A stretch of DNA of 64,000 nucleotides from Falsiphaeobacter marinintestinus (GCF_007923355.1 NZ_VOGO01000001.1:248001-312000); one strand, 5' to 3'. Positions 8,738-18,817 are shown, numbered from the stretch's first letter. Program-made: numbers and translations. The notes: generated from the sequence alone by a model not told the origin.

Positions 8738-9766
8738 TCACGGAAATAGCGGGGCCATCATCAGCCCCTCGGTTTCGGACTCACCTAACATCAGATTGGC
8801 ATTCTGCAAGGCCTGCCCGCTGGACCCTTTGGTTAGGTTGTCCAGCGCGGCGATGATGACGGCGCGCCCCTCGATCCGGTCGGCAGCCACACCGATATGG
8901 CAAAAGTTCGACCCGCGCACGTGATGCGTGCTGGGGGCTTCGCCAAATGGCAGCACCTCGATAAACGGTTCACCTGCATAGGCCGCGACCAGCGTGTCAA
9001 ATACGACCTGTGGGTCACCCTGCACATAGACTGTCGCCAAAATACCCCGGTTCGCCGGGATCAGATGCGGTGTGAACTGCACCTTGACGGGACGTCCGGC
9101 CAGTTTGCTGAACTCCTGATCGAATTCCCCCAGATGCCGGTGCGTGCCACCAACCGCATAGGCATTATAGCCTTCGCTCAACTCGGCATGCAGCAGGTTT
9201 TCCTTCAGCGACCGTCCTGCCCCGGACACTGCGCATTTCAAATCGAGGATGATGTTATCCAGATCAATCACACCCTCCGATATCAGCGGACGCAAAGCAA
9301 ATTGGCCTGTCGCCGCGTTGCACCCGGTGCCAGCGACCAGCCGGGCGGCCCGGATCTCATCACGATAAAACTCGGTCAGGCCATAGACTGCTTCGGCCTG
9401 AACATCGGTCGCCGAATGCGGGTTGCCGTACCAGTTTTCGTACTCGGCAGGATCGCGCAGCCGGAAATCTGCCGACAGATCAACGATCTTCAGATCAGAT
9501 GGCAAGCCCGAGATCACTTCCTGACTTGTCTTATGCGGCAGCGCACAGAAACACAGATCAATGCCCGAGAAATCAATCTCGTCGATCTTGCACAGGATTG
9601 GCAGGTCCATGTGACGCAGATGTGGAAAGACCTGCGCCATGCTTTGACCGGCCTTACGATCCGCCGACAAGGCCTTGATTTCGATATTCGGATGCTGGGC
9701 GATCAACCGGACCAGTTCGGCGCCCGTGTATCCGCTTGCTCCCAAGATTGCGACTTTGTGAGTCAT
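8738..9766 (-). CDS. argC: N-acetyl-gamma-glutamyl-phosphate reductase
   Basis: A 342-residue enzyme with the NADP-binding motif [10 protein letters not shown] at residues 9-18. The catalytic cysteine is in [12 protein letters not shown] (about residue 149), and a family-typical His in [10 protein letters not shown] follows. It reduces N-acetylglutamyl phosphate to the semialdehyde in arginine synthesis, in the cytosol. It heads the minus-strand run argC-ccmE-lysis genes-ccmF-ccmH, so arginine and cytochrome c genes may be co-transcribed. The length is the usual type-1 ArgC size. Confidence 0.96.
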   Translation of the reverse strand: MTHKVAILGASGYTGAELVRLIAQHPNIEIKALSADRKAGQSMAQVFPHLRHMDLPILCKIDEIDFSGIDLCFCALPHKTSQEVISGLPSDLKIVDLSADFRLRDPAEYENWYGNPHSATDVQAEAVYGLTEFYRDEIRAARLVAGTGCNAATGQFALRPLISEGVIDLDNIILDLKCAVSGAGRSLKENLLHAELSEGYNAYAVGGTHRHLGEFDQEFSKLAGRPVKVQFTPHLIPANRGILATVYVQGDPQVVFDTLVAAYAGEPFIEVLPFGEAPSTHHVRGSNFCHIGVAADRIEGRAVIIAALDNLTKGSSGQALQNANLMLGESETEGLMMAPLFP

Positions 9767-9861
9767 CTCAACGTACTTTCATCTTCAGAAGGTCAATATA
9801 CAGGATCCCGGCGCGCGGCTTTGACCTTGGTCAAGCGGCACCTGAGGATCCACTGGCCCTG

Positions 9862-10671
9862 TCAGGCCGCAGTGAAACAGATTTCTCGTCGGAGAAACTG
9901 TGTTGCCCGGTCGCTGACCCGGCGCGGGTCGCCCGTGGTTAGGAAACCACCGTCACCCTCACCCAACATGTCAGGATGTCGGGTCAGATAGTCGGCTAGG
10001 CTCGCGGCTACAAGACTGCCCTGACTGTACACTTTCACGTCCGCGCCCAGCGCGTCCTGAAACTGTTTTTCCATCAACGGGTAATGCGTGCATCCTAAAA
10101 TCGCGGCCTCGGGCTCTGGCATCTTGCGCCGCAGCGCATCCACATGTGACCGCACCATCGCCTCGGCCAGGATCATATCGCCATCTTCGATGGCATCCAC
10201 CACGCCGCCACACGCTTGCGCTTCGACGTCCACACCGATGGCGCGAAACGCAAGTTCGCGCTGAAACGCCCGGCTGGCCACCGTTGCTGGCGTGGCAAAC
10301 AGCGCAACATGTTTCACTTCGACTTCTCGCGGAGGAGAATTGTCGCCCCATTGCCGCTCGGTCATGGCTTCGATCAATGGGACGAACACGCCCAGCACCC
10401 GCTTGCCCGGCGGAACGCCAGCTTCCTGGATCCGCCTCAACGCTGCAGCGCTGGCTGTGTTGCAGGCCAAAATGACAAGGTTACAGCCCCGGTCCCACAG
10501 GGCTTCAACGGCCGCCTTGGTCAGAGCATAAATATCGTCGGCATCCCGCACCCCATAAGGCGCATGGGCACTATCGGCGTAATAGAGAAACTCGACATCC
10601 GGAAGGCGCTCGCGCGCGGCATCAAGAACGGTCAGACCGCCCAGGCCAGAATCAAAAATACCAACTGCCAT
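9862..10671 (-). CDS. murI: Glutamate racemase
   Basis: A 269-residue protein starting [18 protein letters not shown]. It has the two catalytic cysteines of the Asp/Glu racemase family in LACNTASAA (about residue 69) and LGCTHYPL (about residue 191), plus [11 protein letters not shown]. It converts L- to D-glutamate for peptidoglycan. The next gene upstream on the same strand is the acyltransferase, 6 bases away, which suggests a shared transcript. Confidence 0.96.
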   Translation of the reverse strand: MAVGIFDSGLGGLTVLDAARERLPDVEFLYYADSAHAPYGVRDADDIYALTKAAVEALWDRGCNLVILACNTASAAALRRIQEAGVPPGKRVLGVFVPLIEAMTERQWGDNSPPREVEVKHVALFATPATVASRAFQRELAFRAIGVDVEAQACGGVVDAIEDGDMILAEAMVRSHVDALRRKMPEPEAAILGCTHYPLMEKQFQDALGADVKVYSQGSLVAASLADYLTRHPDMLGEGDGGFLTTGDPRRVSDRATQFLRREICFTAA

Positions 10672-10677
10672 GATTTG

Positions 10678-11556
10678 TCAGGCGCGATGCTTTTCCTCGA
10701 ACTCAAAACCGTAGTCATAAGACTTCAACGGCGTCGGAGACAGCTCATACGTGGCTTTGCGCAGGAAATCCATCATCGCTTTGGAGTCTTTGGCCATCGG
10801 GTCCAGAATGTCGCGCCCGATCGGGTCGCCGACCACAGCACGTACAGGGGTATCGACACGTTTCTTGAATTCTTTGATCAACAGCCCCATCCGCAAGGTG
10901 CAATGCAGATGACTTGCGATCTGGAACAGACGCGACGTGTGCCCGTCAAAGAACAAGGGCACCACCGTGGCATTCGATTTGCCAACCATACGGGCCGTAA
11001 ATCCACGCCACCCCGGGTCCATCGGGTGTGAGAACATCTTGGCCGAGGTGCTGACCGTTCCGCCCGGAAAGATCCCGATCGCTCCGCCGTTATCCAGATA
11101 GGTTAACGCTTGTTTACGGGTCTCAACGTTCTGGCGCACCGCCGCTTTGGTTTCATCGAACGAAATCGGCAGAATGATCCGGTTCAGATCTTCTGCCTTG
11201 CGGAATACCTGATTGGCCAGAATGCGGAAATCGCCACGTATCGTCGACAGGATGTGTCCCATCATCAGACCGTCCAGAATGCCATAAGGATGGTTTGCGA
11301 TCAGGATCAGAGGCCCATCTTTTGGGATATTGTCTAGCGATCCGGCGATCACATCCAGCGTCAGCCCATACCGATCCACCATCACCGACCAGAAATCGCG
11401 ACCCGCAGCCACTTCTTTCTCGTAACCGTCCGCGCGTTTGATCAGACGCAAACGCCCCGTGGTGTTTTCCATAAGACGGATCAGCGCCCGACCGCTTTTG
11501 CTGCTGGCCGAGTAGGCATACGAAATATCGCGGGCAATGTGGCTGCGCGACGGCAT
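10678..11556 (-). CDS. Lysophospholipid acyltransferase family protein
   Basis: A 292-residue protein with a PlsC-type acyltransferase core. The motif NHPYGILDG (about residue 103) is the variant of the NHxxxxD box seen in the hemolysin-like/OlsA-like branch, followed by the FPGG box of block III (IGIFPGGTVST). It probably acylates a lyso-lipid at the inner membrane. No olsB partner is adjacent, so an ornithine-lipid role is unproven. The start is ambiguous between 11580 and 11556; the latter (MPSRSHIARDIS) looks more natural. It sits 6 bases upstream of murI. Confidence 0.8.
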   Translation of the reverse strand: MPSRSHIARDISYAYSASSKSGRALIRLMENTTGRLRLIKRADGYEKEVAAGRDFWSVMVDRYGLTLDVIAGSLDNIPKDGPLILIANHPYGILDGLMMGHILSTIRGDFRILANQVFRKAEDLNRIILPISFDETKAAVRQNVETRKQALTYLDNGGAIGIFPGGTVSTSAKMFSHPMDPGWRGFTARMVGKSNATVVPLFFDGHTSRLFQIASHLHCTLRMGLLIKEFKKRVDTPVRAVVGDPIGRDILDPMAKDSKAMMDFLRKATYELSPTPLKSYDYGFEFEEKHRA

Positions 11557-11639
11557 CTGACACTCCAAAGGTTCAATCACCCGCTAGATAGGGACAATTT
11601 CAGAGCTTGCATAGCCCGTGTGACAATCCCGTGAAAGGT

Positions 11640-14600
11640 CTACTCGGCGGCCTGTGACAGTGACGCCCCCTTGTCCCGCAGTGCGGCCAAAAGTTCTTCC
11701 CGGCGCTTTGCCGCCTTGGCTTCATTGGCCGCTTTCACTGGTCCAAACCCCCGGATTTCCAACGGTAGTCGCGCCAGCGCGAGGGCAGCGTCGCGGGTTT
11801 GATCGGTGACCTCGCTCAGAACAGTTTTCATGTCCTGTTCATATTGCTTGATCAGAGCACGCTCCATTTTGCGTTCTTCCGAATACCCGAATATGTCCAG
11901 CGGCGTGCCACGCAGCCCTTTCATGGTTTTCAACAGTTTCAGAGGTGTGGTCATCCACTCTCCAAATTCCCGCTTTTTCGGACGCCCGTCCGAGCCTTTG
12001 CCGCCAAGGATTGGCGGAGCCAGGTGATAGGTCATCCTGAACTCACCATCGAATTCAGCCGCCACCTTTTCACGGCTGGTCAGCAACAGTCGCGCGACCT
12101 CATATTCGTCCTTATAGGACAATAACTTATGGTATCCTTCGGCCACGGCTTCTTTCATGGCAGTGTCTTCGATCACGTCGACCATCTTACGATATCGCTT
12201 GGCCAAGCGACGCCCCTGATACGCAGTCAACTGATCGGCACGGAAGGAAATCCGGTCGTCCAGGGTTTTAGGCAAGGACACGACTTTGGGCTTTAGCAGG
12301 CGCGCTGCATCTTCCGGATATAGAACAGCCCAACGTCCGATTTCGAAGGCACGCAAATTGCGTTCGACCGCAGCTCCGTTCAACTCGATAGCCTGCTTGA
12401 TCGCGTCATAGCTCAGCGGCAGCAAACCGCGCTGCCAAGCCCCGCCAAACACCATCATGTTGGAAAAGATCGAATCGCCCAGTGTCACGCGCGCCAGTTC
12501 TGATGCATCAAACAGGGACAGCCCTTCTTTCAGCCGCGCCTCAAGCGCCAGTGACAGACGGTCCGTCGGAATCGTGAATTCAGTATCGCGCGTGAAATCG
12601 CCGGTGATGATCTCGTGGCTGTTGACCACTCCACCAGTCTTTCCCGACCGCGTCAGTCCCAGAGTTTTGGCCCCTGCGCTCACCACCAGATCGCCGCCAA
12701 TCAACGCATCGCATTCGCCTGTTGCCACGCGGATCGCGCTGATATCTTCGGGCGAGTCTGCAAGGCGACAATGGATATGCACCGCGCCGCCCTTTTGGGC
12801 CAGCCCCGCCATCTCCATCATGCCCGCGCCTTTTCCGTCGATCTGAGCGGCCTGCGCCATCACCGCACCGATGGTCACGACGCCTGTACCACCGACCCCT
12901 GTGACAACCACATTCCATGTGCCGTCAATCGTCGGCAAATCCGGTGTGGGCAAATCCGGCAGATCCAGCTCAGCCGTCGCTTCCTTGCGTATCTTGGCTC
13001 CTTCGACAGTCACAAAAGACGGGCAGAACCCTTTGACGCATGAAAAGTCCTTGTTGCACGACGACTGATCAATGGCCCGCTTGCGGCCCAGCTCCGTTTC
13101 CTTCGGCACAATCGACACACAGTTCGACTGCGCTCCGCAATCACCGCAGCCTTCACAAATGTCCGAGTTGATGAACACCCGCTTGTCCGGATCCGGGAAC
13201 GTCCCGCGCTTACGGCGGCGGCGTTTTTCAGCAGCACAGGTCTGGATGTAGATGATCGCGGAAACTCCCGGAACCTCGCGCAATTCTTTCTGAACAAGAT
13301 CCAGATCGGCGCGCTCAGCCCATCGAATACCCTTGGGGAACCCGTCTCGCGAAATCTCTTCCTTCTCGTCATACACAACGGCCAGGTTTTCGACCCCCAT
13401 TGCGTCCAGCTCGCGCGCGATGCGATCCGCCGACAGTCCACCTTCATTGCCCTGTCCGCCGGTCATGGCAACCGCATCGTTGAACAAAATCTTGTAGGTC
13501 ATATTGGTGCCAGCCGCCAAAGCCGCCCGGATCGCCTGAACGCCCGAATGGTTATAGGTGCCGTCTCCGAGGTTCTGGAACACATGCGGCGTGTTCGAAA
13601 ACGGAGCTTCGCCAATCCAGTTGGCCCCTTCTCCGCCCATATGGGTATACCCAAGCGTGTCCCGGTCCATCCATTGCGCCATGAAGTGGCACCCGATCCC
13701 GGCATAGGCGCGGCTGCCATCGGGCACCTTAGTGCCCGTGTTGTGCGGACAGCCCGAGCAGAAGTACGGCAGGCGGGATGCAATTTCTTCGGCATTGTCA
13801 TTGCGCCGCGCGTCGTTCAAAGCAGACAGCCCCGCCCGAATACCATCGGTTTCGCGACCTTCTTCGATCAGGATATTGCCCAATTTTTCGGCAATCATGA
13901 TCGGATCCAGCGCCCAGCGCGTCGGGAACAATTCTTCCTGATGAACGGTGCCAGCACCGCCTTTGTACCAGCCATAAACCCGGCGGCCCCGCCGGTCGTC
14001 AAAGATGGCTTCCTTGATCTGCACTTCGATCAGCTTGCGCTTTTCTTCAACCACAACGATCAGGTCCAGCCCTTCGGCCCAGTCGTTGAAACCCTTCATG
14101 TCCAGCGGAAAGGTCTGCCCGACTTTGTAGGTGCTGATCCCCAGCCGCTCGGCCTCGGATTCATCAATGTTCAGCAGGCGCAGTGCGTGCTCCATGTCCA
14201 GCCAGTTCTTGCCCGCAGCCACAAGACCGATCTTGGCCCCCGGCTTGCCCCACACCCGACTGTCCATCTTGTTGGCATGCGAAAACGCTTCGGCGGCAAA
14301 GCGTTTGTGATCGATAAGACGTGCTTCCTGTTCGACCCGGTCATCGACCAGTCGAATGTTCAGCCCACCCTGCGGCATGTCAAACTGCGGAGCGACCAAA
14401 GTCATCCGATTGGGATCGCCATCGACGACCGAGGTCACCTCGATCGTGTCCTTCATCGTCTTCAGCCCGACCCAAAGCCCGGAAAACCGCGACAAAGCAA
14501 ATGCATACACACCGTAGTCCAGAATTTCCTGCACACCCGCCGGGCTGACAATCGGCATATAGGCGTCCATCAGCGCCCATTCCGACTGATGCAAAACGGT

Positions 14601-15059
14601 CGAGCTTTCGCCGGTATGATCATCCCCCATCGCCATAACCACGCCACCCAGCGCGCTGGTGCCTGCCATATTGGCATGGCGAATCGCGTCGCCCGACCGA
14701 TCAACCCCCGGCCCCTTGCCGTACCACAACCCAAAGACGCCGTCGTATTTGCCTTCGCCGCGCAGCTCGGCCTGTTGCGCGCCCCACAAGGCCGTCGCTG
14801 CGAGGTCTTCGTTCAGCCCGTACTGAAACACGACATCGCTTTCGGCCAGTTGTTTGGCAGCGCGGTTCATCTGCATGTCGACAGCACCCAACGGCGATCC
14901 GCGATATCCCGTCACAAGACCGGCTGTATTGTGCCCGGCCTGCTTGTCCCGCTCTTTTTGCATCAACATCAGACGCACAAGCGCCTGCGTGCCATTTAAC
15001 AGAACCGGGCTTTTGGACAGATCTAAACGGTCATTCAGAGAAATCTTTTGCTGACTCAT
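11640..15059 (-). CDS. Indolepyruvate:ferredoxin oxidoreductase, fused alpha/beta subunits (IorAB type)
   Basis: An 1139-residue fusion. The N-terminal two thirds form the TPP-dependent alpha part, with GYRGSPLGAVD near residue 50, CSGCPHNTGTKV near 435 and TPP-binding GGQGNEGGLSADR. A short ferredoxin-like insert follows (CEGCGDCGAQSNC near 640, and CVKGFCPSF). The C-terminal part is the gamma/IorB domain (GVGGTGVVTIGAVMAQAAQ). The enzyme oxidatively decarboxylates aryl-2-oxo acids from aromatic amino acids to aryl-acyl-CoA, reducing ferredoxin. Fused forms are typical of Proteobacteria. A divergent LysR regulator and a palindrome in the shared upstream region suggest local control. Confidence 0.92.
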   Translation of the reverse strand: MSQQKISLNDRLDLSKSPVLLNGTQALVRLMLMQKERDKQAGHNTAGLVTGYRGSPLGAVDMQMNRAAKQLAESDVVFQYGLNEDLAATALWGAQQAELRGEGKYDGVFGLWYGKGPGVDRSGDAIRHANMAGTSALGGVVMAMGDDHTGESSTVLHQSEWALMDAYMPIVSPAGVQEILDYGVYAFALSRFSGLWVGLKTMKDTIEVTSVVDGDPNRMTLVAPQFDMPQGGLNIRLVDDRVEQEARLIDHKRFAAEAFSHANKMDSRVWGKPGAKIGLVAAGKNWLDMEHALRLLNIDESEAERLGISTYKVGQTFPLDMKGFNDWAEGLDLIVVVEEKRKLIEVQIKEAIFDDRRGRRVYGWYKGGAGTVHQEELFPTRWALDPIMIAEKLGNILIEEGRETDGIRAGLSALNDARRNDNAEEIASRLPYFCSGCPHNTGTKVPDGSRAYAGIGCHFMAQWMDRDTLGYTHMGGEGANWIGEAPFSNTPHVFQNLGDGTYNHSGVQAIRAALAAGTNMTYKILFNDAVAMTGGQGNEGGLSADRIARELDAMGVENLAVVYDEKEEISRDGFPKGIRWAERADLDLVQKELREVPGVSAIIYIQTCAAEKRRRRKRGTFPDPDKRVFINSDICEGCGDCGAQSNCVSIVPKETELGRKRAIDQSSCNKDFSCVKGFCPSFVTVEGAKIRKEATAELDLPDLPTPDLPTIDGTWNVVVTGVGGTGVVTIGAVMAQAAQIDGKGAGMMEMAGLAQKGGAVHIHCRLADSPEDISAIRVATGECDALIGGDLVVSAGAKTLGLTRSGKTGGVVNSHEIITGDFTRDTEFTIPTDRLSLALEARLKEGLSLFDASELARVTLGDSIFSNMMVFGGAWQRGLLPLSYDAIKQAIELNGAAVERNLRAFEIGRWAVLYPEDAARLLKPKVVSLPKTLDDRISFRADQLTAYQGRRLAKRYRKMVDVIEDTAMKEAVAEGYHKLLSYKDEYEVARLLLTSREKVAAEFDGEFRMTYHLAPPILGGKGSDGRPKKREFGEWMTTPLKLLKTMKGLRGTPLDIFGYSEERKMERALIKQYEQDMKTVLSEVTDQTRDAALALARLPLEIRGFGPVKAANEAKAAKRREELLAALRDKGASLSQAAE

Positions 15060-15104
15060 CGAACGCCTCCCAACGTTTGACTAGTGTGCATTACCTAAAG
15101 CAAA

Positions 15105-15131
15105 TATAGGTCAGATATATTGACCTGTATA
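15105..15131. promoter_or_regulatory. Candidate operator between iorAB and lysR
   Basis: AGGTCA (15108-15113) and TGACCT (15121-15126) form a perfect inverted repeat with a 7-base spacer. It is flanked by TAT/ATA arms that extend the dyad with one base offset. It lies 46 bases upstream of the iorAB start, in the region shared with the divergent LysR gene. That is where a LysR-type protein would bind; the link is inferred. Confidence 0.5.
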
Positions 15132-15228
15132 CCTGTTTTTTGCGCTTTCCGCAAGGAAAGGCTAAAACATCCTCCAAAGCGCTGGGTTTTTGCCTTAGTG
15201 ACGGCACATCTAAAACAAGAGACCAGCC

Positions 15229-16134
15229 ATGGATTGGGACAAACTCAGAATTTTCCACGCGGTCGCGGATGCAGGCAGCCTTACCCATGCGGGAGACCGG
15301 CTGAATCTGTCGCAGTCCGCGGTCAGTCGCCAGATCCGCGCGCTTGAGGAATCGCTGAACAGCACGCTGTTTCACCGCCACGCCCGCGGCCTGATCCTGA
15401 CCGAACAGGGCGAATTGCTGTTCGATGCTACGTCGTCCATGTCAAAAAGGCTCGACGCGGCCTCGGCCCGGATCCGTGATAGCGAAGAAGAGGTGTTTGG
15501 TGAGCTGAAGGTTACCACGACGTTCGGCTTCGGCACTCTTTGGCTGGCGCCGCGCCTTCCCAAACTTTATGAAAAATACCCCAACCTGAACATCGACCTG
15601 ATGCTGGAAGAGCGCGTGCTGGACCTTCCCATGCGTGAAGCGGACATCGCCATCCGCATGAAAGAACCAAGCCAGGCCGACCTGATCCGCAAGCGTCTGA
15701 TGACGGTTCAGATGCAACTATATGCATCACGAGAATACCTTGACCGCCTCGGCACGCCGCAGGAAATCGCGGATATCTCGGACCATCGTCTGATCTGCCA
15801 AAGCCCCAGTTCGGCGCAAGTCGGGGCCGGTGCTATGCTTGTGCAGCATCTGATGGCCCACAATCCGCAGTCGCTTCTGACCATCAACAACTATTTTGGG
15901 GTCCTTCAAGGCGTCCTGAACAACCTTGGAATCGGGGTTCTGCCCGATTACATCACCGAAGATTTCCCCCATCTGGTCCATGTGCTTCCCGAAACCGAGT
16001 CGGCCGAGGTCCCAGTGTTTCTTGCCTATCCGGAAGAATTGCGACACTCGCAAAGGATTTTTGCGTTCCGTGATTTCGTACAGGATGAGATTATTGCACA
16101 TCGCAAGCACCTGAGAGAACTTGGAAAAATCTAA
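15229..16134 (+). CDS. LysR-family transcriptional regulator
   Basis: A 301-residue protein with a classic N-terminal winged helix-turn-helix (MDWDKLRIFHAVADAGSLTHAGDRLNLSQSAVSRQIRALE) and a LysR substrate-binding domain from about residue 90. The ATG at 15229 gives the canonical N-terminus. It is transcribed divergently from iorAB with 169 bases between them, the usual geometry for a LysR regulator and its target. The effector is unknown; an aromatic 2-oxo acid would be a reasonable guess. Confidence 0.9.
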   Translation: MDWDKLRIFHAVADAGSLTHAGDRLNLSQSAVSRQIRALEESLNSTLFHRHARGLILTEQGELLFDATSSMSKRLDAASARIRDSEEEVFGELKVTTTFGFGTLWLAPRLPKLYEKYPNLNIDLMLEERVLDLPMREADIAIRMKEPSQADLIRKRLMTVQMQLYASREYLDRLGTPQEIADISDHRLICQSPSSAQVGAGAMLVQHLMAHNPQSLLTINNYFGVLQGVLNNLGIGVLPDYITEDFPHLVHVLPETESAEVPVFLAYPEELRHSQRIFAFRDFVQDEIIAHRKHLRELGKI

Positions 16135-16185
16135 GCTATGCAAAAAGCGCATAACGGGAATGCTGCAGATGCGACATTTCGGTTC

Positions 16186-16214
16186 TTGATCGAACACAAA
16201 GTGACGCCTAAATG
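16186..16214 (+). promoter_or_regulatory. Candidate sigma-70-type promoter for a small RNA
   Basis: TTGATC (16186-16191) and TAAATG (16209-16214) are separated by exactly 17 bases, predicting a transcription start near 16221. It lies about 50 bases past the lysR stop in a non-coding stretch that ends in a strong terminator. Confidence 0.4.
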
Positions 16215-16220
16215 ATCAAT

Positions 16221-16303
16221 TGAAGGCGATGGCGCTTAGCAGTGCATCATCTTCATACCTCCCTGTTGGACTACGGCCGAGCTTAGGCTCGGCCTTTTTT
16301 TTT
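16221..16303 (+). ncRNA. Candidate small RNA ending in an intrinsic terminator
   Basis: The 331-base gap between lysR and the mscS-like gene contains no plausible gene. It holds a promoter-like pair and, about 60 bases downstream of the predicted start, a strong intrinsic terminator. The transcript of about 83 nt contains the pyrimidine-rich run ATACCTCCCTGTTG just before the terminator stem. This run could pair with ribosome-binding sites, as seen in anti-Shine-Dalgarno small RNAs of alphaproteobacteria. It could instead be merely the lysR 3' UTR. Not matched to a named family. Confidence 0.4.
16275..16303 (+). terminator. Strong intrinsic terminator
   Basis: GGCCGAGC (16275-16282) pairs perfectly with GCTCGGCC (16287-16294) around a TTAG loop and is followed by nine T residues. 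It ends either the lysR transcript or the candidate small RNA. Confidence 0.88.
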
Positions 16304-16340
16304 GCCTGCGCACTCCGACAACACGGCTCACGAAGTGCTT

Positions 16341-16382
16341 TTGAGTACAGACTGTACGCTTTGGGGTACCTTTCGTACTCAA
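16341..16382. promoter_or_regulatory. GTAC-rich dyad upstream of the MscS-type gene
   Basis: TTGAGTAC (16341-16348) and GTACTCAA (16375-16382) are perfect inverted half-sites. Between them are two more GTAC cores (16354 and 16366), giving a symmetric 9-12-9 spacing of four cores. The array lies 84 bases before the channel gene and looks like a protein operator. A similar TTGAGTAT dyad lies before the ribbon-helix-helix gene near 50.4 kb. Confidence 0.45.
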
Positions 16383-16465
16383 TTTACCAAGGCAATACCC
16401 TCAATTTGGCAGTGCAAAACCGTCATTCGATGATAACTTGAGCCCAAATTTGCAAAAAATATGGG

Positions 16466-18757
16466 ATGACGGACAGAATAATGATGGCCCTATTAGTAAG
16501 ACTTCTGGCGGTGTTTGGACTTTGCACTGCCCTGCTGAGCGCGCCCGCAATGGCGCAAGTTCCGATTTCCACCTCATCTGGAACCTCCGAAACGATGCCA
16601 GAGCTTCCGGATCCACTGACACCTGACGCCATCAACGCCATGGTCGCTCAGATGTCGGATGATCAGGTGCGCACGTTGTTGCTGGATCGGCTGGACGCTG
16701 TTGCCCAACAACAGGCCCAAGCGGCTGCGGCAGAACCCAGCGGGTTCGTAAAACTGCAGACCATCGGAACGAAGTTGGTTGCCTCCTGGGTGGATGCTTT
16801 CAAAAAACTACCGATGGTCTTTGTAAGCGAAGCCAAAGCCATCTCCAATTTTGCATCACAGTTCGGCGGGCCGGGCCTGTTGTCACTGTTCGGCTTTACC
16901 TTCCTTGCTTTGGCACTTGGGTTTGCCGCAGAACGAGGCGCAACCTATCTTACCCGCCAATGGCAAAAAGAACCGACCGGCGGGCATGACGACCTGTGGG
17001 GCGCTGCTCGTTTTCTGTTCTGGCGCTTCTGCCGCGAACTCCTTGGGTTGGTGGTCTTCTATATTGTCTTGATCACGATCGGGCGCCGTCTGCTTGATGT
17101 CGATCAACTGGCTTATGCTGGCCCGTTCGTTTTCTACCTGATCTGGGTTCCGCGTCTTGGCGCCGCCCTGTCCCGTTTCGTGCTTGCCCCGAACCGCGAA
17201 GACCTGCGTCTGGTCAATGTCAACGATAAATGGGCCAAGTATCTCTATCGCAACCTGATCGGCCTGTTTCTGTTGATTGGCTTCACCCTTTTCATTGTGA
17301 AGTTCAACGCACTCAGTGGTGTGTCGATGAGCGAAAGTCGCATCGGGTTCTGGCTGAACACGTCTATCCATATCTATATCGCCATCATCGCCTGGACCGC
17401 CCGCGAAGGACTGAGCGACATGATGCGTGGCACTGATCCGGATCGGACAGACTTTGATGAATGGATCGCCCGCGGGTATCCCTATTTCGCCGTCGGCGTG
17501 GCGGTCGTGGTGTGGTTCATCGTCGAAATCATCTCGGCAGTCCGCGATCCGCAGGTGTTGAGACTGTTGGGGGCAGGTGCCCACTTCACCACCATGTTCT
17601 GGCTGCTGATGGCCCCGGCCATCGACACTCTGATCCGGGGTCTGGTGCGTCACTTGCAGCCTCCTATCATCGGAGAAGGCCTTGTCGCCGAGGCTGCCTA
17701 CAGATCGACCAAGCGCAGCTATATCAATATCGGGCGCGTGTTTGCCATTGGTATCGTCGTCATCCTGATCGCCAATGCCTGGAACTTCGACCTGCGCAAT
17801 CTGGCGGCCGCTGGTGTCGGTGATCGCTTTGCCAGCAATGTAATCGAGTTCATCTGGCTCGCGGCAATCGGCTTTATCGTGTACGAGGTGATCGGCCTTT
17901 ACATGAACCGCCGTCTGGCCCGGGAACAGACCTCGATCACGCAGTCCGATGATCAAGCTGCGGGCGAAGGTGGCGGTGCCGGAGGGTCGCGCCTTGCCAC
18001 CGTCCTGCCATTGCTCCGGATCACAGCTCAGACCGCAGTCGTGGTCATCTTCGGCCTTCTGGCGATTGGTTCACTGGGGGTTGATATCACTCCGCTTCTG
18101 GCGGGCGCCGGTATTCTTGGTCTGGCGATTGGTTTCGGTGCGCAGAAGCTGGTGACTGACGTTGTGTCAGGCATCTTCTTTCTGGTCGATGATGCGTTCC
18201 GAGTGGGCGAATATGTCGAAGTGGACGGCGGCACCGCTGGCTCGGTCGAAAAAATCTCGATCCGCTCGATGCAACTGCGTCACCATCGCGGCCCGGTCCA
18301 CACAATTCCCTATGGCGAGATTCCGAAACTCACCAATTACAGCCGCGACTGGGTGATCATGAAGCTGAAATTCACCGTGCCCTTCGATACTGACCCGAAC
18401 AAGATCAAGAAGATCTTCAAAAAGATCGGTGCCGAGATGCAGTCGGATCCGTTGTACAAGGATGACTTTCTTGAACCGTTCAAAAGCCAAGGTGTTTTCG
18501 ATTTCGACGATGTGGGCATGGTGATCCGCGGCAAGTTCATGGCAAAACCCGGCACCCAGTTCACGATCCGCAAAGAGATCTACAACCGTGTGAAATCTGA
18601 GTTCAATGCAGCCGGAATCGATTTTGCCCGCCGTGAGGTGCGCGTCGCAATGCCGGACATGGATGACGAACACCCGAACGATGCGGAAAAAGCGGCCCTC
18701 GCCGCAGCAGCGGCAGGTGCGGTGCAAGCCGAGATCCAGAAAAACCAGGAAAGCTGA
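16466..18757 (+). CDS. Large MscS-family mechanosensitive ion channel
   Basis: A 763-residue protein with a cleavable signal peptide (cleavage after SAPAMAQ, about residue 30), a periplasmic Gln/Ala-rich region, and about ten membrane helices (from about 130 to 580). The conserved MscS pore helix and beta domain follow (LLAGAGILGLAIGFGAQKLVTDVVSGIFFLVDDAFRVGEYVEV split over about 545-590), ending in a cytoplasmic domain and a charged tail. This matches large MscK/YbdG-like channels rather than minimal MscS. It would open under hypo-osmotic shock. The start could instead be 16481 or 16484; none has a strong ribosome site. Confidence 0.9.
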   Translation: MTDRIMMALLVRLLAVFGLCTALLSAPAMAQVPISTSSGTSETMPELPDPLTPDAINAMVAQMSDDQVRTLLLDRLDAVAQQQAQAAAAEPSGFVKLQTIGTKLVASWVDAFKKLPMVFVSEAKAISNFASQFGGPGLLSLFGFTFLALALGFAAERGATYLTRQWQKEPTGGHDDLWGAARFLFWRFCRELLGLVVFYIVLITIGRRLLDVDQLAYAGPFVFYLIWVPRLGAALSRFVLAPNREDLRLVNVNDKWAKYLYRNLIGLFLLIGFTLFIVKFNALSGVSMSESRIGFWLNTSIHIYIAIIAWTAREGLSDMMRGTDPDRTDFDEWIARGYPYFAVGVAVVVWFIVEIISAVRDPQVLRLLGAGAHFTTMFWLLMAPAIDTLIRGLVRHLQPPIIGEGLVAEAAYRSTKRSYINIGRVFAIGIVVILIANAWNFDLRNLAAAGVGDRFASNVIEFIWLAAIGFIVYEVIGLYMNRRLAREQTSITQSDDQAAGEGGGAGGSRLATVLPLLRITAQTAVVVIFGLLAIGSLGVDITPLLAGAGILGLAIGFGAQKLVTDVVSGIFFLVDDAFRVGEYVEVDGGTAGSVEKISIRSMQLRHHRGPVHTIPYGEIPKLTNYSRDWVIMKLKFTVPFDTDPNKIKKIFKKIGAEMQSDPLYKDDFLEPFKSQGVFDFDDVGMVIRGKFMAKPGTQFTIRKEIYNRVKSEFNAAGIDFARREVRVAMPDMDDEHPNDAEKAALAAAAAGAVQAEIQKNQES

Positions 18758-18817
18758 CGCCTGTCCTCCGGACCAGATTGAGCGACACCGTGACGCCAAC
18801 GCTTGCAAACCTCTTCC

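Noticed and set aside
13548-14999. Long plus-strand open frame (483 codons) opposite iorAB
   Set aside because: Its composition is that of an antisense shadow, and it covers the conserved TPP-enzyme part of iorAB.
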